A stretch of DNA of 23,378 nucleotides from Streptomyces violaceoruber (GTDB lineage Bacteria > Actinomycetota > Actinomycetes > Streptomycetales > Streptomycetaceae), in assembly GCA_000720805.1 (NCBI GenBank), contig JODI01000150.1, positions 1 through 23,378 on the forward strand. The letters run 5' to 3'. Position 1 is the stretch's first letter. Every line of letters starts with the position of its first letter. Made by a program: the position numbers and the translations under genes. The notes below the pieces were generated by a model. The model had not been told where the DNA came from. It saw only the letters and a list, made by a program, of their open reading frames with translations, and searched no databases. Below are positions 8,427 through 15,687 of this stretch, piece by piece.

Positions 8427-8540
8427 CCCGGCCTCCCGCTCACTCCGTGCGACGGCGGCACTCCGAAGCTGCCGCCGATCTTGCTATGGGAAGCTAGCCA
8501 GGCGGCGTGTCACCGGCGGATCACGACCGTTCCGCGACGA

Positions 8541-8585
8541 TTGCGCCGCTCTGGCGGTCCTGTCGACAGGGCGACAGCGGCGCAA
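8541..8585. promoter_or_regulatory. Nested inverted repeat in the divergent monooxygenase/reductase promoter region
   Basis: Perfect 10-bp arms (TTGCGCCGCT at 8541-8550 and AGCGGCGCAA at 8576-8585) enclose a perfect 12-bp palindrome CCTGTCGACAGG (8559-8570). The region 8427-8674 is the only control region for both divergent transcripts, so this is a good candidate for an operator controlling both. A second short repeat, AGCAT-7-ATGCT, lies near 8646-8662, next to the ribosome site of the FMN reductase. No regulator gene is adjacent. Confidence 0.5.
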
Positions 8586-8674
8586 TGGAAGGTTTACTGC
8601 GCGCACCTGACCGGGAAATCCGCCGCTCCTTCACTGACGGGGTCAGCATTCGTCTGATGCTATGGAGGACTCAT

Positions 8675-9160
8675 ATGACGGTCGTCGTGGTCGGTAACCC
8701 CAAGCCGATGTCGCGTACCAGGGCCGCCGCGGAGCTGATCGCTCACGAGCTCAGCGGGAGAGCGCCCACCGCAGTGATCGATGTGGTCGATCTCGGGGCC
8801 GGACTGCTCGGATGGGGTGACCCCAAGGTGGCCGAAGCCAAGGCCACGGTGCTCGGTGCCGACTCGCTCGTGGTGGCGTCACCTACGTTCAAGGCCACGT
8901 ACACGGGTCTGCTCAAGCTGTTTCTCGACCAGTTCGGGCAGGGCGAGCTCGGCGGGATCCCGACATTCCCCGTCATGCTGGGGGCCGGCCTTCAGCACGC
9001 TCTCGCGCCCGAACTGACCCTGCGTCCGGTGCTGGTCGAGATCGGAGCCAGCTGTCCCGCGCCGAGCTTGTACCTGGTCGACTCGGAGTACGCGACCGCG
9101 CCGGAGCTGGCCATCTGGCTCGAGTCGGCCAGGAAGTTCGTCCCGGCGGTGACGCCGTGA
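8675..9160 (+). CDS. NAD(P)H-dependent FMN reductase, SsuE-like
   Basis: 161 aa with a flavodoxin-like fold: an N-terminal strand and phosphate loop (VVVVGNPKPMSRTR, residues 3-16), and VVASPTFKATYTGLLK (about 68-83), which matches the SsuE/MsuE form of the FMN-binding segment. It reduces FMN with NAD(P)H and releases FMNH2 for the monooxygenases. ATG at 8675 with GGAGG 6 bases upstream; an in-frame extension upstream has no family similarity. It is the first gene of a two-gene plus-strand operon divergent from the monooxygenase-MFS operon, and its stop overlaps the next start by 4 bases. It is slightly shorter than SsuE of proteobacteria. Confidence 0.85.
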   Translation: MTVVVVGNPKPMSRTRAAAELIAHELSGRAPTAVIDVVDLGAGLLGWGDPKVAEAKATVLGADSLVVASPTFKATYTGLLKLFLDQFGQGELGGIPTFPVMLGAGLQHALAPELTLRPVLVEIGASCPAPSLYLVDSEYATAPELAIWLESARKFVPAVTP

Positions 9161-9657
9161 TCCGGGCATCCGACAGCCAGTTCGACGGTGTCCTGCTTCG
9201 GCAGGCGTTCGGCTGCTTCCCCAGTGGAGTGACCGCCTTCTGCGGGATGGTGGACGACGCCCCGGAGGGAATGGCCGCCAGCTCGTTCACCTCCGTCTCG
9301 ATGGACCCGGCCCTGGTATCCGTCTGCGTGGCGAACACCTCTTCGACCTGGCCCCGGCTGGCCGGGGCAAGCCGCCTGGGGCTGAGCGTGCTGGCCGGCG
9401 AGCACGGTGCAGTGGCGCGTTCGCTCGCATCGAAGAACGGTCGACGCTTCGACACCGTTGACTGGGTCGCCACCGACAGTGGGGCGGTTTTCGTGCACGG
9501 CGCCACGCTGTGGCTGGAGTGCTCGATCTACGAGATCGTCGAGGCGGGCGATCACGCGATCGTGCTGCTGAAGATCGAGGCGCTCGCCATGTATCCCGAC
9601 GTCCCCCCGATGGTCTTCCACCGCAGCAGCTTCCACGAGCTCGCATCGAGCGCGTGA
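9157..9657 (+). CDS. Flavin reductase, split-barrel (HpaC/NtaB-like)
   Basis: 166 aa with the features of the flavin reductase domain family: LRQAFGCFPSGVTAF (about 14-28), MAASSFTSVSMDPALVSVCV (about 40-59), and a C-terminal CSIYEIVEAGDHAIVL stretch (about 125-140). Enzymes of this family reduce free FMN or FAD with NAD(P)H for two-component monooxygenases. GTG start at 9157 overlaps the previous stop as GTGA, implying coupling. Having both an SsuE-type and an NtaB-type reductase side by side is redundant on paper; one may serve each of the two monooxygenases, or one may act on a substrate directly. Confidence 0.85.
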   Translation: MIRASDSQFDGVLLRQAFGCFPSGVTAFCGMVDDAPEGMAASSFTSVSMDPALVSVCVANTSSTWPRLAGASRLGLSVLAGEHGAVARSLASKNGRRFDTVDWVATDSGAVFVHGATLWLECSIYEIVEAGDHAIVLLKIEALAMYPDVPPMVFHRSSFHELASSA

Positions 9658-9664
9658 AAGCGGG

Positions 9665-9747
9665 GCCGCCGATCCGAACCGCGGGTCGGCGGCGGGGTGC
9701 TGGTGCGGATACGGTCGGCGGCATCCCCTGGGAGGGGGATGCCGCCG
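9665..9747 (+). terminator. Two tandem hairpins ending the reductase operon
   Basis: The first hairpin (9665-9693) has a 12-bp stem with one T-G wobble and a 5-base loop, beginning 8 bases after the stop. The second (9716-9747) has a perfect 13-bp stem containing GGCGGCATCCCC / GGGGATGCCGCC and a 6-base loop. Together they form a strong terminator and mark the right border of the oxidation locus. The stretch 9658-10111 otherwise holds only the frame-broken minus ORF at 9798-9967 and the hairpin at 10031-10070. Confidence 0.75.
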
Positions 9748-9797
9748 TCTCGTATGTGGTCCCTGTTGCTTCTGTGCCTCAGGTGAGAACTCCCGCG

Positions 9798-9967
9798 TCA
9801 GGCGGTGAGGGTGCAGATCTGCACGGCGAAGGCCTGGCCCAGCACCAGGGTCCGGAATCCGTCCTTCTCCAGACTTTGAACCGCATCGAGCTCCTGCTGC
9901 GGCCCGCCGCGTCCCAACCGGAGATGGAGACATGCGGCTGCTGGTCCGACCGGAGGGAACTCCGCAT
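9798..9967 (-). pseudogene. Small hypothetical gene with a frameshift
   Basis: Not recognised. ATG at 9967 follows AGGAGG (3-base spacing). The first part reads MRSSLRSDQQPHVSISGWD, then near 9905 the coding-like frame changes and continues as PQQELDAVQSLEKDGFRTLV to a TGA at 9798-9800 after QICTLTA. Third-codon positions are G/C-rich in each half only in the stated frame, supporting one real gene of about 56 codons with a single indel. It may belong to the decayed mobile segment to the right. Confidence 0.35.
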
Positions 9968-10030
9968 ACGCCTCCTAGGTGTCCGTGACTCCTGGCCGGA
10001 CGAACCACGGTTCTGACGCTCACACAGCAG

Positions 10031-10070
10031 GAGGCGCACCCCCACGCCTGGACAGCTCGGGGTGCGCCTC
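10031..10070. terminator. 12-bp perfect hairpin left of the GGDEF gene
   Basis: GAGGCGCACCCC (10031-10042) pairs perfectly with GGGGTGCGCCTC (10059-10070), 16-base loop. A smaller hairpin (CCGCCCG-CA-CGGGCGG, near 10079-10094) follows. A possible upstream GTG start at 10062 for the next gene lies inside this stem, which argues against it as the real start. Confidence 0.45.
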
Positions 10071-10111
10071 TCCCATGTCCGCCCGCACGGGCGGGGAACG
10101 GAAATCTCATC

Positions 10112-10787
10112 ATGCCTGCAACCGGCGCCTTACGGCAGCTGTCTCGCACACTCGTCATCGCCGCGGGCCGCCGTGCCGCTCGCGCTCGCCGCCCTCGCTG
10201 ACGATGTCCGGGTCCGCCGTCAGCTGGAGGCCGCCCGCCGCGACTCGCTGTCCGGCCTGCCCGGTCGGGCCGATGTCCTGGCCTTCACCGAACGGCTCCT
10301 GCACACCGCACGCCGGGGCGGCGTGCACGTCCTGGTGCTCGACGCCGTCGGCTTCAAGACGGTCAACGACACCTTCGGGCACGCCGCCGGCGACGCCGTC
10401 ATCCGCACCATGGGCCGGCGCCTGGTCGCATGGTCGGCAGGCCGCAAGGCGGTCGCGACCCGCTTGGGCGGGGACGAATTCGCTGTCACTGCCGTGCTGC
10501 CGCACGCGTCCGCGCTCGCAGACATCACGGCGCTGCGCGAGCAGCTGCAGCAGCCCCTCACCCATGACGGGCGCACCCTGCGTGTGGGCATGTCGGTCGG
10601 GATCGGCCCGCGCTGCGGATCTGCCCGGCGAGGACGCCAGCCGCATCCTGCGCCGCGCCGACTTGGCCATGCACAAGGTCAAGACGGGGCGGAGACGTTC
10701 CCGTATCCGGCGACCGTTGAGGACGTCTACGCCGACACGGTCAACGGCCGCCGCGCCGGCCGTACCGGCACCGCCCTGCCTGTCCGC
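10112..10787 (+). pseudogene. GGDEF-domain protein, frame-disrupted
   Basis: The core is a diguanylate-cyclase-like GGDEF domain: ARRDSLSGLPGRADV, then FKTVNDTFGHAAGDAV and RLGGDEFAVTA. The GGDEF loop is intact; no RxxD inhibitory site is visible at the usual place. Three disruptions are seen. Near 10165 the frame after a plausible start (MPATGALRQLSRTLVIA, ATG 10112) must shift to join AAVPLALAALADD. Near 10605-10615 the conserved end of the domain (ADLPGEDASRILRRADLAM) is one base out of frame. Near 10690 a second indel restores the frame, so about 25 codons are misread while the ORF stays open. The frame then runs without a stop into the next gene. It is either a decaying gene or a sequence with errors. 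Family: signalling enzyme or a degenerate relative carried by actinobacterial mobile elements (inference). Confidence 0.6.
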
Positions 10788-11093
10788 ATGAGTGCGCAGC
10801 CCGCACCGGAGCCGACGCCGCGCGCCGGCCGCCGCCGGAAGCCGTTGTGGGAGCCGGGCCTCATCCCGGCTCCGGGCGCGCTCCTGGACTGGCGGGATGC
10901 CCGGCACTTCGACCGCTGGCAGGACCTGCCGTGCGTGCTGTGCACGCGGCCCGCGCCGATGCGTTCCCACTCCGGCGAGCCCGTGCACAAGACGTGCGCT
11001 GAGGACTGGATCGCCGCGCACCCGGCCGAGGCCCGTCTCGGCAGGTTCGCCTCCCACCAGCCCAAAGGCAAGCGTGACGACGGCCATGCCTGA
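10788..11093 (+). CDS. Small Cys/His protein, possible zinc-binding, mobile-element type
   Basis: 101 aa starting at ATG 10788. A central CVLCTRPAPMRSHSGEPVHK followed by TCAEDW gives C-x2-C ... H-x4-H-x2-C spacing, which could bind zinc, followed by a basic, Gly-rich tail. A Pro/Arg-rich N-terminus precedes it. The ATG overlaps a TGA in another frame (ATGA), as expected for a gene coupled to the preceding GGDEF gene; in the current sequence the upstream frame also reads straight into it. Likely a hypothetical protein of integrative or plasmid elements; function not known. Confidence 0.6.
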   Translation: MSAQPAPEPTPRAGRRRKPLWEPGLIPAPGALLDWRDARHFDRWQDLPCVLCTRPAPMRSHSGEPVHKTCAEDWIAAHPAEARLGRFASHQPKGKRDDGHA

Positions 11094-11113
11094 ACCCTCC
11101 ACCGGAGGCTCCC

Positions 11114-11287
11114 ATGAACAGCATCCAACGCGAGGCTGACCACGCCCTCGCCTACCCCGAGCCGCCCGCGTCCCCGCTCTGGCACCGCCAGGGCGCGAAG
11201 GCTCGGCCGCTCACTGACAACCAGAAGAAGCGCAATCGCGAGCTCCTGGACCTCGCGCAGTGCAAGCCCCGCACCAGGGCCGCGTAG
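11114..11287 (+). CDS. Hypothetical 57-aa protein
   Basis: ATG at 11114 with GGAGG 6 bases upstream; the frame runs 57 codons to TAG with G/C-rich third positions. The sequence starts MNSIQREADHALAYPEPP and ends in a basic region (KKRNRELLDLAQCKPRTRAA). Charged, no membrane segment, one Cys. It sits 20 bases after the previous gene and 12 bases before the next ribosome-site-linked GTG, so the small genes 10112-11645 look like one operon. No family recognised. Confidence 0.5.
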   Translation: MNSIQREADHALAYPEPPASPLWHRQGAKARPLTDNQKKRNRELLDLAQCKPRTRAA

Positions 11288-11299
11288 GAGGGCCGGTTC

Positions 11300-11645
11300 G
11301 TGTTCACCGACATGAAAGAGGCCCTGAGCCGAGGCCCTCGAGCTCACCCCCATCAGCAACGGACAGAGCACTGCCGCGTCGCTGGTGGTCGCCCGCCATG
11401 CCAGGGACAAGGACGACCTCGCCGACCTGCTGGGTGCGCTCGGACTGCCCGGCGGCGAAGGCGACCTCGTGCGCCTGCTCCCGCACCTCACGACCCCCAA
11501 CGATTCCCCGACCGGAGATCCGATGCCCGTCAACGCCTTCACCGCCACGGCCGCCTCCATGCTCAAGAACGGCGACAGCCCCGAGCACGTCCGCAGCACG
11601 CTCGGGCTGTCGGAGAGCGAACTCGACGAAGCCGGCCTGGCAGGC
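11300..11645 (+). pseudogene. Small helical protein, frameshifted and cut by an IS3-type remnant
   Basis: GTG at 11300 has GGAGGG 7 bases upstream and reads MFTDMKEALSR. Then near 11325-11337 the coding frame must shift to continue as LELTPISNGQSTAASLVVAR and onwards (HARDKDDLADLLGALGLP). A later ATG (11523, MPVNAFTATAASML) is in the same frame and may mark a second module or gene, with helices (GDSPEHVRSTLGLSESELDE) resembling small DNA-binding or antitoxin-like proteins. At about 11645 the frame passes directly into IS3-family transposase sequence, so the original 3' end is lost. Function unknown. Confidence 0.45.
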
Positions 11646-12160
11646 GTGCGGCTGCGTCGCAGGCACCGCACCACTGTTGCGGACCCGGCCGCGGCGAAGG
11701 CCCCGGACCTGATCGGCCGCGACGTCACCGCGAGTGAGCCGAACACGAAGTACGTCGGCGACATCACCTATCTCTGCCGCAGCCGAACGGTGCCGCGGCA
11801 GCCTCGCCGGCGCCGTCGTGCATACCGATCACGGCGCCCAGTACACGAGCCGGGCGTTCGCCGACGCCTGCCACCGGGCGGCCGTGATCCAGAGCATGAG
11901 TGCCGTCGGCAGCTCGGCGGACAACGCGCTCGCCGAGGCCTTCAACGCCACCTGCAAACGGGAGACTCTAGGGGCCGCAGGGCCTGGGCCGACGAGCGCG
12001 AAGCCCGCCTCGACCTGTTCCGCTGGCTGCACCGCTACAACACCCGACGCCGCCACTCCAGCCTCGGACAACGCAGCCCCATCGCCTACGAGACAGCACT
12101 CGACACAACATCAACTACCCTGGCCCCAGCCGCATAGCCCGTGTCCAAGATTCCGGGTCA
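11646..12160 (+). mobile_element. IS3-family transposase (orfB) remnant with internal deletion
   Basis: Recognisable pieces of the IS3-type DDE integrase domain: VRLRRRHRTTVADPAAAK, ASEPNTKYVGDITYL (first Asp), then after a deletion of roughly 30 codons near 11770 and a frame change, RGSLAGAVVHTDHGAQYTSR (second Asp) and SADNALAEAFNATCKRE (Glu region). Near 11970 the frame changes back for WADEREARLDLFRWLHRYN and the C-terminus to TAG at 12137. The left end, orfA and the start are missing. GTGTCCAAGATTCCGGGTCA (12141-12160) looks like the right terminal repeat, ending in CA as IS3 elements do. Not functional. Confidence 0.8.
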
Positions 12161-12183
12161 AGCCCCCACCTAGGGAGGGGGCT
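12161..12183. terminator. Hairpin abutting the IS remnant
   Basis: AGCCCCC pairs with GGGGGCT, with two further C-G pairs after one mismatch and a 3-base loop. It begins directly at the proposed IS right end. It may be a terminator of the flanking DNA. Confidence 0.45.
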
Positions 12184-12205
12184 GACCGGACCGGAGTGCG
12201 CGCCG

Positions 12206-12247
12206 GCCGTCGGCGGGGGGACGCGATGGCGTCCACCCGCCGACGGC
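12206..12247. terminator. 42-nt near-perfect long hairpin
   Basis: A 12-bp perfect outer stem (12206-12217 with 12236-12247), one G-A mismatch, a 6-bp inner stem (GGACGC / GCGTCC) and a GATG loop. This very stable structure lies 135 bp before the rhamnosidase start and upstream of its operator, so it would insulate that gene from read-through from the left. No T tract. Confidence 0.6.
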
Positions 12248-12322
12248 TGTTCCCGAACCACCGCTGTCACAGACCTTGTTGGGCGTCACTCACGTACATA
12301 ACATGGCCCGGCAAGAAGGAAT

Positions 12323-12336
12323 TTGAATCGATTCAA
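12323..12336. promoter_or_regulatory. LacI-family-type operator before the rhamnosidase gene
   Basis: TTGAATCGATTCAA is a perfect 14-bp palindrome with a central CG, the typical form of operators for LacI-family sugar regulators in Streptomyces. It lies 45 bp upstream of the rhamnosidase ATG, in an AT-richer promoter-like stretch. No LacI gene is in the window, so control would be in trans. Release by rhamnose or a rhamnoside is inference. Confidence 0.6.
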
Positions 12337-12381
12337 GCACGGTTTTTCGTTGTCCGCGGCGATACAGCGAGCGAGGAACGC

Positions 12382-15300
12382 ATGGGCCAGTCCTGGAACC
12401 GAAGACTCTTCCTGAAAGGCACGACGGCCGGCGCGGGCGCCGGGTTCACCGCGCTGTCCGCCACCCCGGCGGCGGCCGCCGGCCCGGCGGTGCCGGGGGC
12501 GGAGGGCGACCTCGCCGGAGCCCTCCGCGTCGAGCGCACCACCGTCGAGTACACCGATCGGCTCCTTGGCACCGACGTTGAACGCCCCCGCCTGGGCTGG
12601 GAGTTGTCCGCCTCGGGGCGCGGCGCCCGGCAGAGCGCGTACCAGGTGCAGGTGGCCCTCGACCCCGGGGCGCTCGCGAACGGTTCCGGAGCCGGGGCCA
12701 GGCTGGTCTGGGACTCGGGGAAGGTGGCCTCCGACCGCAGCGTGGGCGTTCCTTACGAGGGGCCTGGGCTCCGCCCCCGTACCCGCTACCACTGGCGGGT
12801 ACGTGTCTGGGACCGCGCCGGGCGGCCCTCCCGCTGGAGCGAGTCCGGCTGGTGGGAGACAACGTTGTCGGAGACCGACTGGCAGGCCGCTGGTGCCCGC
12901 TGGATCGGCGCGGACCCGCCGTCGCAGCCACTCAGCCTTTCCGGTGCCTCATGGATCTGGTCGCGGGGCGCCACGTCCTCCGACGCCCCCGTGGGGCCGT
13001 GCTGGTTCCGGGCGGGGCTGCGACTGCCGGAGGGCACGGCGGTGCGGCGGGCCACCGTGGTCGCCACCGCCGACGACGACTTCACGCTCCATCTGGACGG
13101 CCGGCAGGTGCTGCACGCGCCGGAGCAGCAGGACGGCTGGCGCACCGGGCGTGCGGTCGACGTCACCGAGGAGGTCCGCGCGGCCGGCCCCCTCGTGGTG
13201 CTCGCCGCCCGTGCCACCAACCGTCCCGGCGCCTCCGTGAATCCCGGAGGCCTGCTGGTCCGGCTGGTGGTGGAGACGGGAGGCGGCGGCGCGGAAGGGC
13301 GCACGTACGAGTCGGTCACCGGCACCGGCTGGCGTGTTTCCACTACCGAGCCCCAAGAAGGCTGGCAGCGCCCGGAGTTCGACGACGCCGCCTGGGCCGA
13401 GGCCGCCGTGCTCGCCCCGTACGGGCAGGGGCCCTGGGGCAGCGGGGTGAGCGTCGCTGTGCCGGAGCAGCCCGCGCCGCTGCTGCGCCGTGCCTTCACC
13501 GTGCGCAAGCGGATCTCCCGGGCCCGCCTCCACATCAGCGGACTCGCCTACTACGAGGCCGAGATCAACGGCCGCAGGGTCGGCCGTCAGGTGCTCGACC
13601 CCGGCTTCACGGACTACGACGAGACCGTGCTCTACGCCGTCCACGACGTCACCGACTCGCTCAGGCGCGGCGAGAACGCCATCGGTGTCACGCTCGGCCG
13701 CGGGTTCTTCGGCATGACGACCCCCAACGTCTGGAACTGGCACCGCCCGCCGTGGCACGGCGAGCCCAGGCTGCTGGCCCAGCTGGAGATCGACCACCCC
13801 GACGGCTCGCACACCACCATCGCCTCGGACGGCGAGTGGCGGATCACCGAGGGACCGACCCGGTCCAACTCCCTCTACGCGGGCGAGACTTACGACGCAC
13901 GCCGAGCCCCGCGCGGCTGGAGCAGTCCCGGCTTCGACGACAGCGCCTGGCGGACGGCGGGCGTGCAGCAGGCCCCGCGTGGCACGCTCAAGGCGCAGCC
14001 GTACGACCCGATCGAGATCGTGGAGACGGTACGGCCGGCGGAGATCTCCGAGCTCCGCCCCGGGGTGTACGTGGTGGACATGGGCCGCACCATGGCGGGC
14101 TGGACCCGTCTCACCGTCCGCGGCGCAGAGGAGGGCACCGTCGTGCGGCTCGTGCACGGCGAGAAGCTGAAGGCCGACGGCAGTGTGCAGGCCGAGACCG
14201 GCCATGTGCCGGGCCGGTTCCAGACGGACGAATACATCTGCGCGGGCGGTGCGAGTGAGGTGTGGGAGCCGAAGTTCTCGTACAAGGGCTTCCGTTACGT
14301 GGAGGTCCACGGCCTGCCAGCGCGTCCGTCACCGGAGCACGTGCTGGGGCGGCTGGTGCACACCCGGGTCGACGAGGTCAGCTCGTTCGCCTGCTCGGAG
14401 CCGTTCTACGAGTGGCTGGACCAGGCCATGCGCCGCACGGTCCTGAACAACCTGCACGGCATCCCGACCGACACCCCCATGTACGAGAAGAACGGCTGGA
14501 CCGGCGACGCCCAGCTCGGCACGCCGGTGATGACGTACGCGTTCGGGGTGCAGCGGTTCCTGTCCAAGTGGCTGGGCGACCTGGCGGACAGCCAGAGCGG
14601 CGAGGGACAGCTGCCGGTGATCGTGCCGAGCGGCGGCTGGGGCTATGCGGAGCTGGCTCCCTCCCCCGAGTGGACGACCGTCTACCCGTTCGTCGTCCGG
14701 GAGTTGTACCGGGTGTACGGGGACGAGCGCGTCGCCCGCGAGCACTGGGCGACGCTGACCCGGTACCTGGACTGGGAACTGGCCCGGCTGCGGGACGGGC
14801 TGTCGGTCACGGCGCTCGGCGACTGGGTGGCGCCCGGCTACGAGATTCCCCCGGAGGACACCCGGCTGACCGCGACCGCGTACCTCCATCGGGCGCTGCT
14901 GCACACCGCTGAACTGGGCGAACTACTGGGTGACGACGAGGCCGTGAAACGGTACCGTCAGGCGGCCGAGAACCTGAAGACCGCGTTCAACGAGGCGTTC
15001 CTCAGCCCGGAGGGCCACTACCGCACGGCGAAGGACCCCGGCTACCGGCAGACGAACAACGCGATCCCGCTGGCCTTCGGCCTGGTGCCGCCCGGCGCCC
15101 GCACCTCCGTCCTGGACAGCCTGGTGGCGGACATCGAGGCGCGCGGCAACCACCTCAACACCGGCTGCCTGGGCACGAGCGTACTGCTGAAGGTGCTGTG
15201 CGCTCACGGCCGCCCGGACGTCGCACACGCCGTCGCGACGCAGCGCACCTATCCGAGCTGGGGGTACTGGCAGGCCAACGGCGCCGACACCATGTGGGAG

Positions 15301-15687
15301 ATGTGGCCGCTGGATTCCCGCTCCCGCGACCACTACTTCCTGGGCACGGTCGCGCAATGGCTGTACGAGAACGTGGCCGGACTGCGCCCAGGGGACGCCG
15401 GCTACCGCACCTTCAGTGTGCGCCCCGACGCCCGAACGGGAGTCAACTGGGCCCGTACGTCGATCCGTACGGTGCGTGGCGAGGCCGCCGTGTCCTGGTC
15501 GCGGCTGAACGCGAAGCTGCGGATGTCGGTGCGGGTGCCGGTGGGCTCGACGGCGGAGGTACACGTACCGGCGCCGACGCGCGACCGGACGACCGCGCCC
15601 AAGGGCGCGGAATTCCTGCGCGGCGACGGCGAGTTCGTCGTTTTCCGAGTGGGGCACGGGGAGTGGGACTTCACGGGCCGGGCGTGA
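12382..15687 (+). CDS. Secreted alpha-L-rhamnosidase, glycoside hydrolase family 78
   Basis: 1101 aa. A Tat signal (NRRLFLKG, residues 6-13, then a small-residue hydrophobic run ending AAA near 33) directs export. Domains in order: Fn3-like domain (about 50-160), a carbohydrate-binding-like beta domain (about 175-310), rhamnosidase N-terminal domain (RAFTVRKRISRARLHISGLA, about 370-450), a concanavalin-like domain (about 545-630), the (alpha/alpha)6 catalytic barrel (about 670-1000) and a C-terminal beta-sandwich. The motif DTPMYEKNGWTGD places Asp697, Glu702 and Asp709 with the 5- and 7-residue spacing of the Bacillus RhaB acid cluster, and MWEMW gives Glu973 as likely general base. It releases L-rhamnose from rhamnosides such as plant flavonoid glycosides. 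ATG chosen for the signal and GAGGAA upstream; the frame is open much further up into the IS remnant, but that is not coding for it. Monocistronic, probably LacI-controlled. Confidence 0.93.
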   Translation: MGQSWNRRLFLKGTTAGAGAGFTALSATPAAAAGPAVPGAEGDLAGALRVERTTVEYTDRLLGTDVERPRLGWELSASGRGARQSAYQVQVALDPGALANGSGAGARLVWDSGKVASDRSVGVPYEGPGLRPRTRYHWRVRVWDRAGRPSRWSESGWWETTLSETDWQAAGARWIGADPPSQPLSLSGASWIWSRGATSSDAPVGPCWFRAGLRLPEGTAVRRATVVATADDDFTLHLDGRQVLHAPEQQDGWRTGRAVDVTEEVRAAGPLVVLAARATNRPGASVNPGGLLVRLVVETGGGGAEGRTYESVTGTGWRVSTTEPQEGWQRPEFDDAAWAEAAVLAPYGQGPWGSGVSVAVPEQPAPLLRRAFTVRKRISRARLHISGLAYYEAEINGRRVGRQVLDPGFTDYDETVLYAVHDVTDSLRRGENAIGVTLGRGFFGMTTPNVWNWHRPPWHGEPRLLAQLEIDHPDGSHTTIASDGEWRITEGPTRSNSLYAGETYDARRAPRGWSSPGFDDSAWRTAGVQQAPRGTLKAQPYDPIEIVETVRPAEISELRPGVYVVDMGRTMAGWTRLTVRGAEEGTVVRLVHGEKLKADGSVQAETGHVPGRFQTDEYICAGGASEVWEPKFSYKGFRYVEVHGLPARPSPEHVLGRLVHTRVDEVSSFACSEPFYEWLDQAMRRTVLNNLHGIPTDTPMYEKNGWTGDAQLGTPVMTYAFGVQRFLSKWLGDLADSQSGEGQLPVIVPSGGWGYAELAPSPEWTTVYPFVVRELYRVYGDERVAREHWATLTRYLDWELARLRDGLSVTALGDWVAPGYEIPPEDTRLTATAYLHRALLHTAELGELLGDDEAVKRYRQAAENLKTAFNEAFLSPEGHYRTAKDPGYRQTNNAIPLAFGLVPPGARTSVLDSLVADIEARGNHLNTGCLGTSVLLKVLCAHGRPDVAHAVATQRTYPSWGYWQANGADTMWEMWPLDSRSRDHYFLGTVAQWLYENVAGLRPGDAGYRTFSVRPDARTGVNWARTSIRTVRGEAAVSWSRLNAKLRMSVRVPVGSTAEVHVPAPTRDRTTAPKGAEFLRGDGEFVVFRVGHGEWDFTGRA

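Noticed and set aside
203..8513. The 7-mer GTGTCAC (or its complement) in the three upstream regions of the oxidation locus (203-209, 4355-4361, 8507-8513).
   Set aside because: It also occurs at 22470-22476 before an unrelated gene, has no consistent flanks or spacing, and a 7-mer is too short to claim a regulon.
11734..15687. A single open frame of 1317 codons linking the IS3 remnant to the rhamnosidase.
   Set aside because: The frame is open by chance; terminal repeat, two hairpins, an operator and a proper start with Tat signal lie between, so the rhamnosidase begins at 12382.
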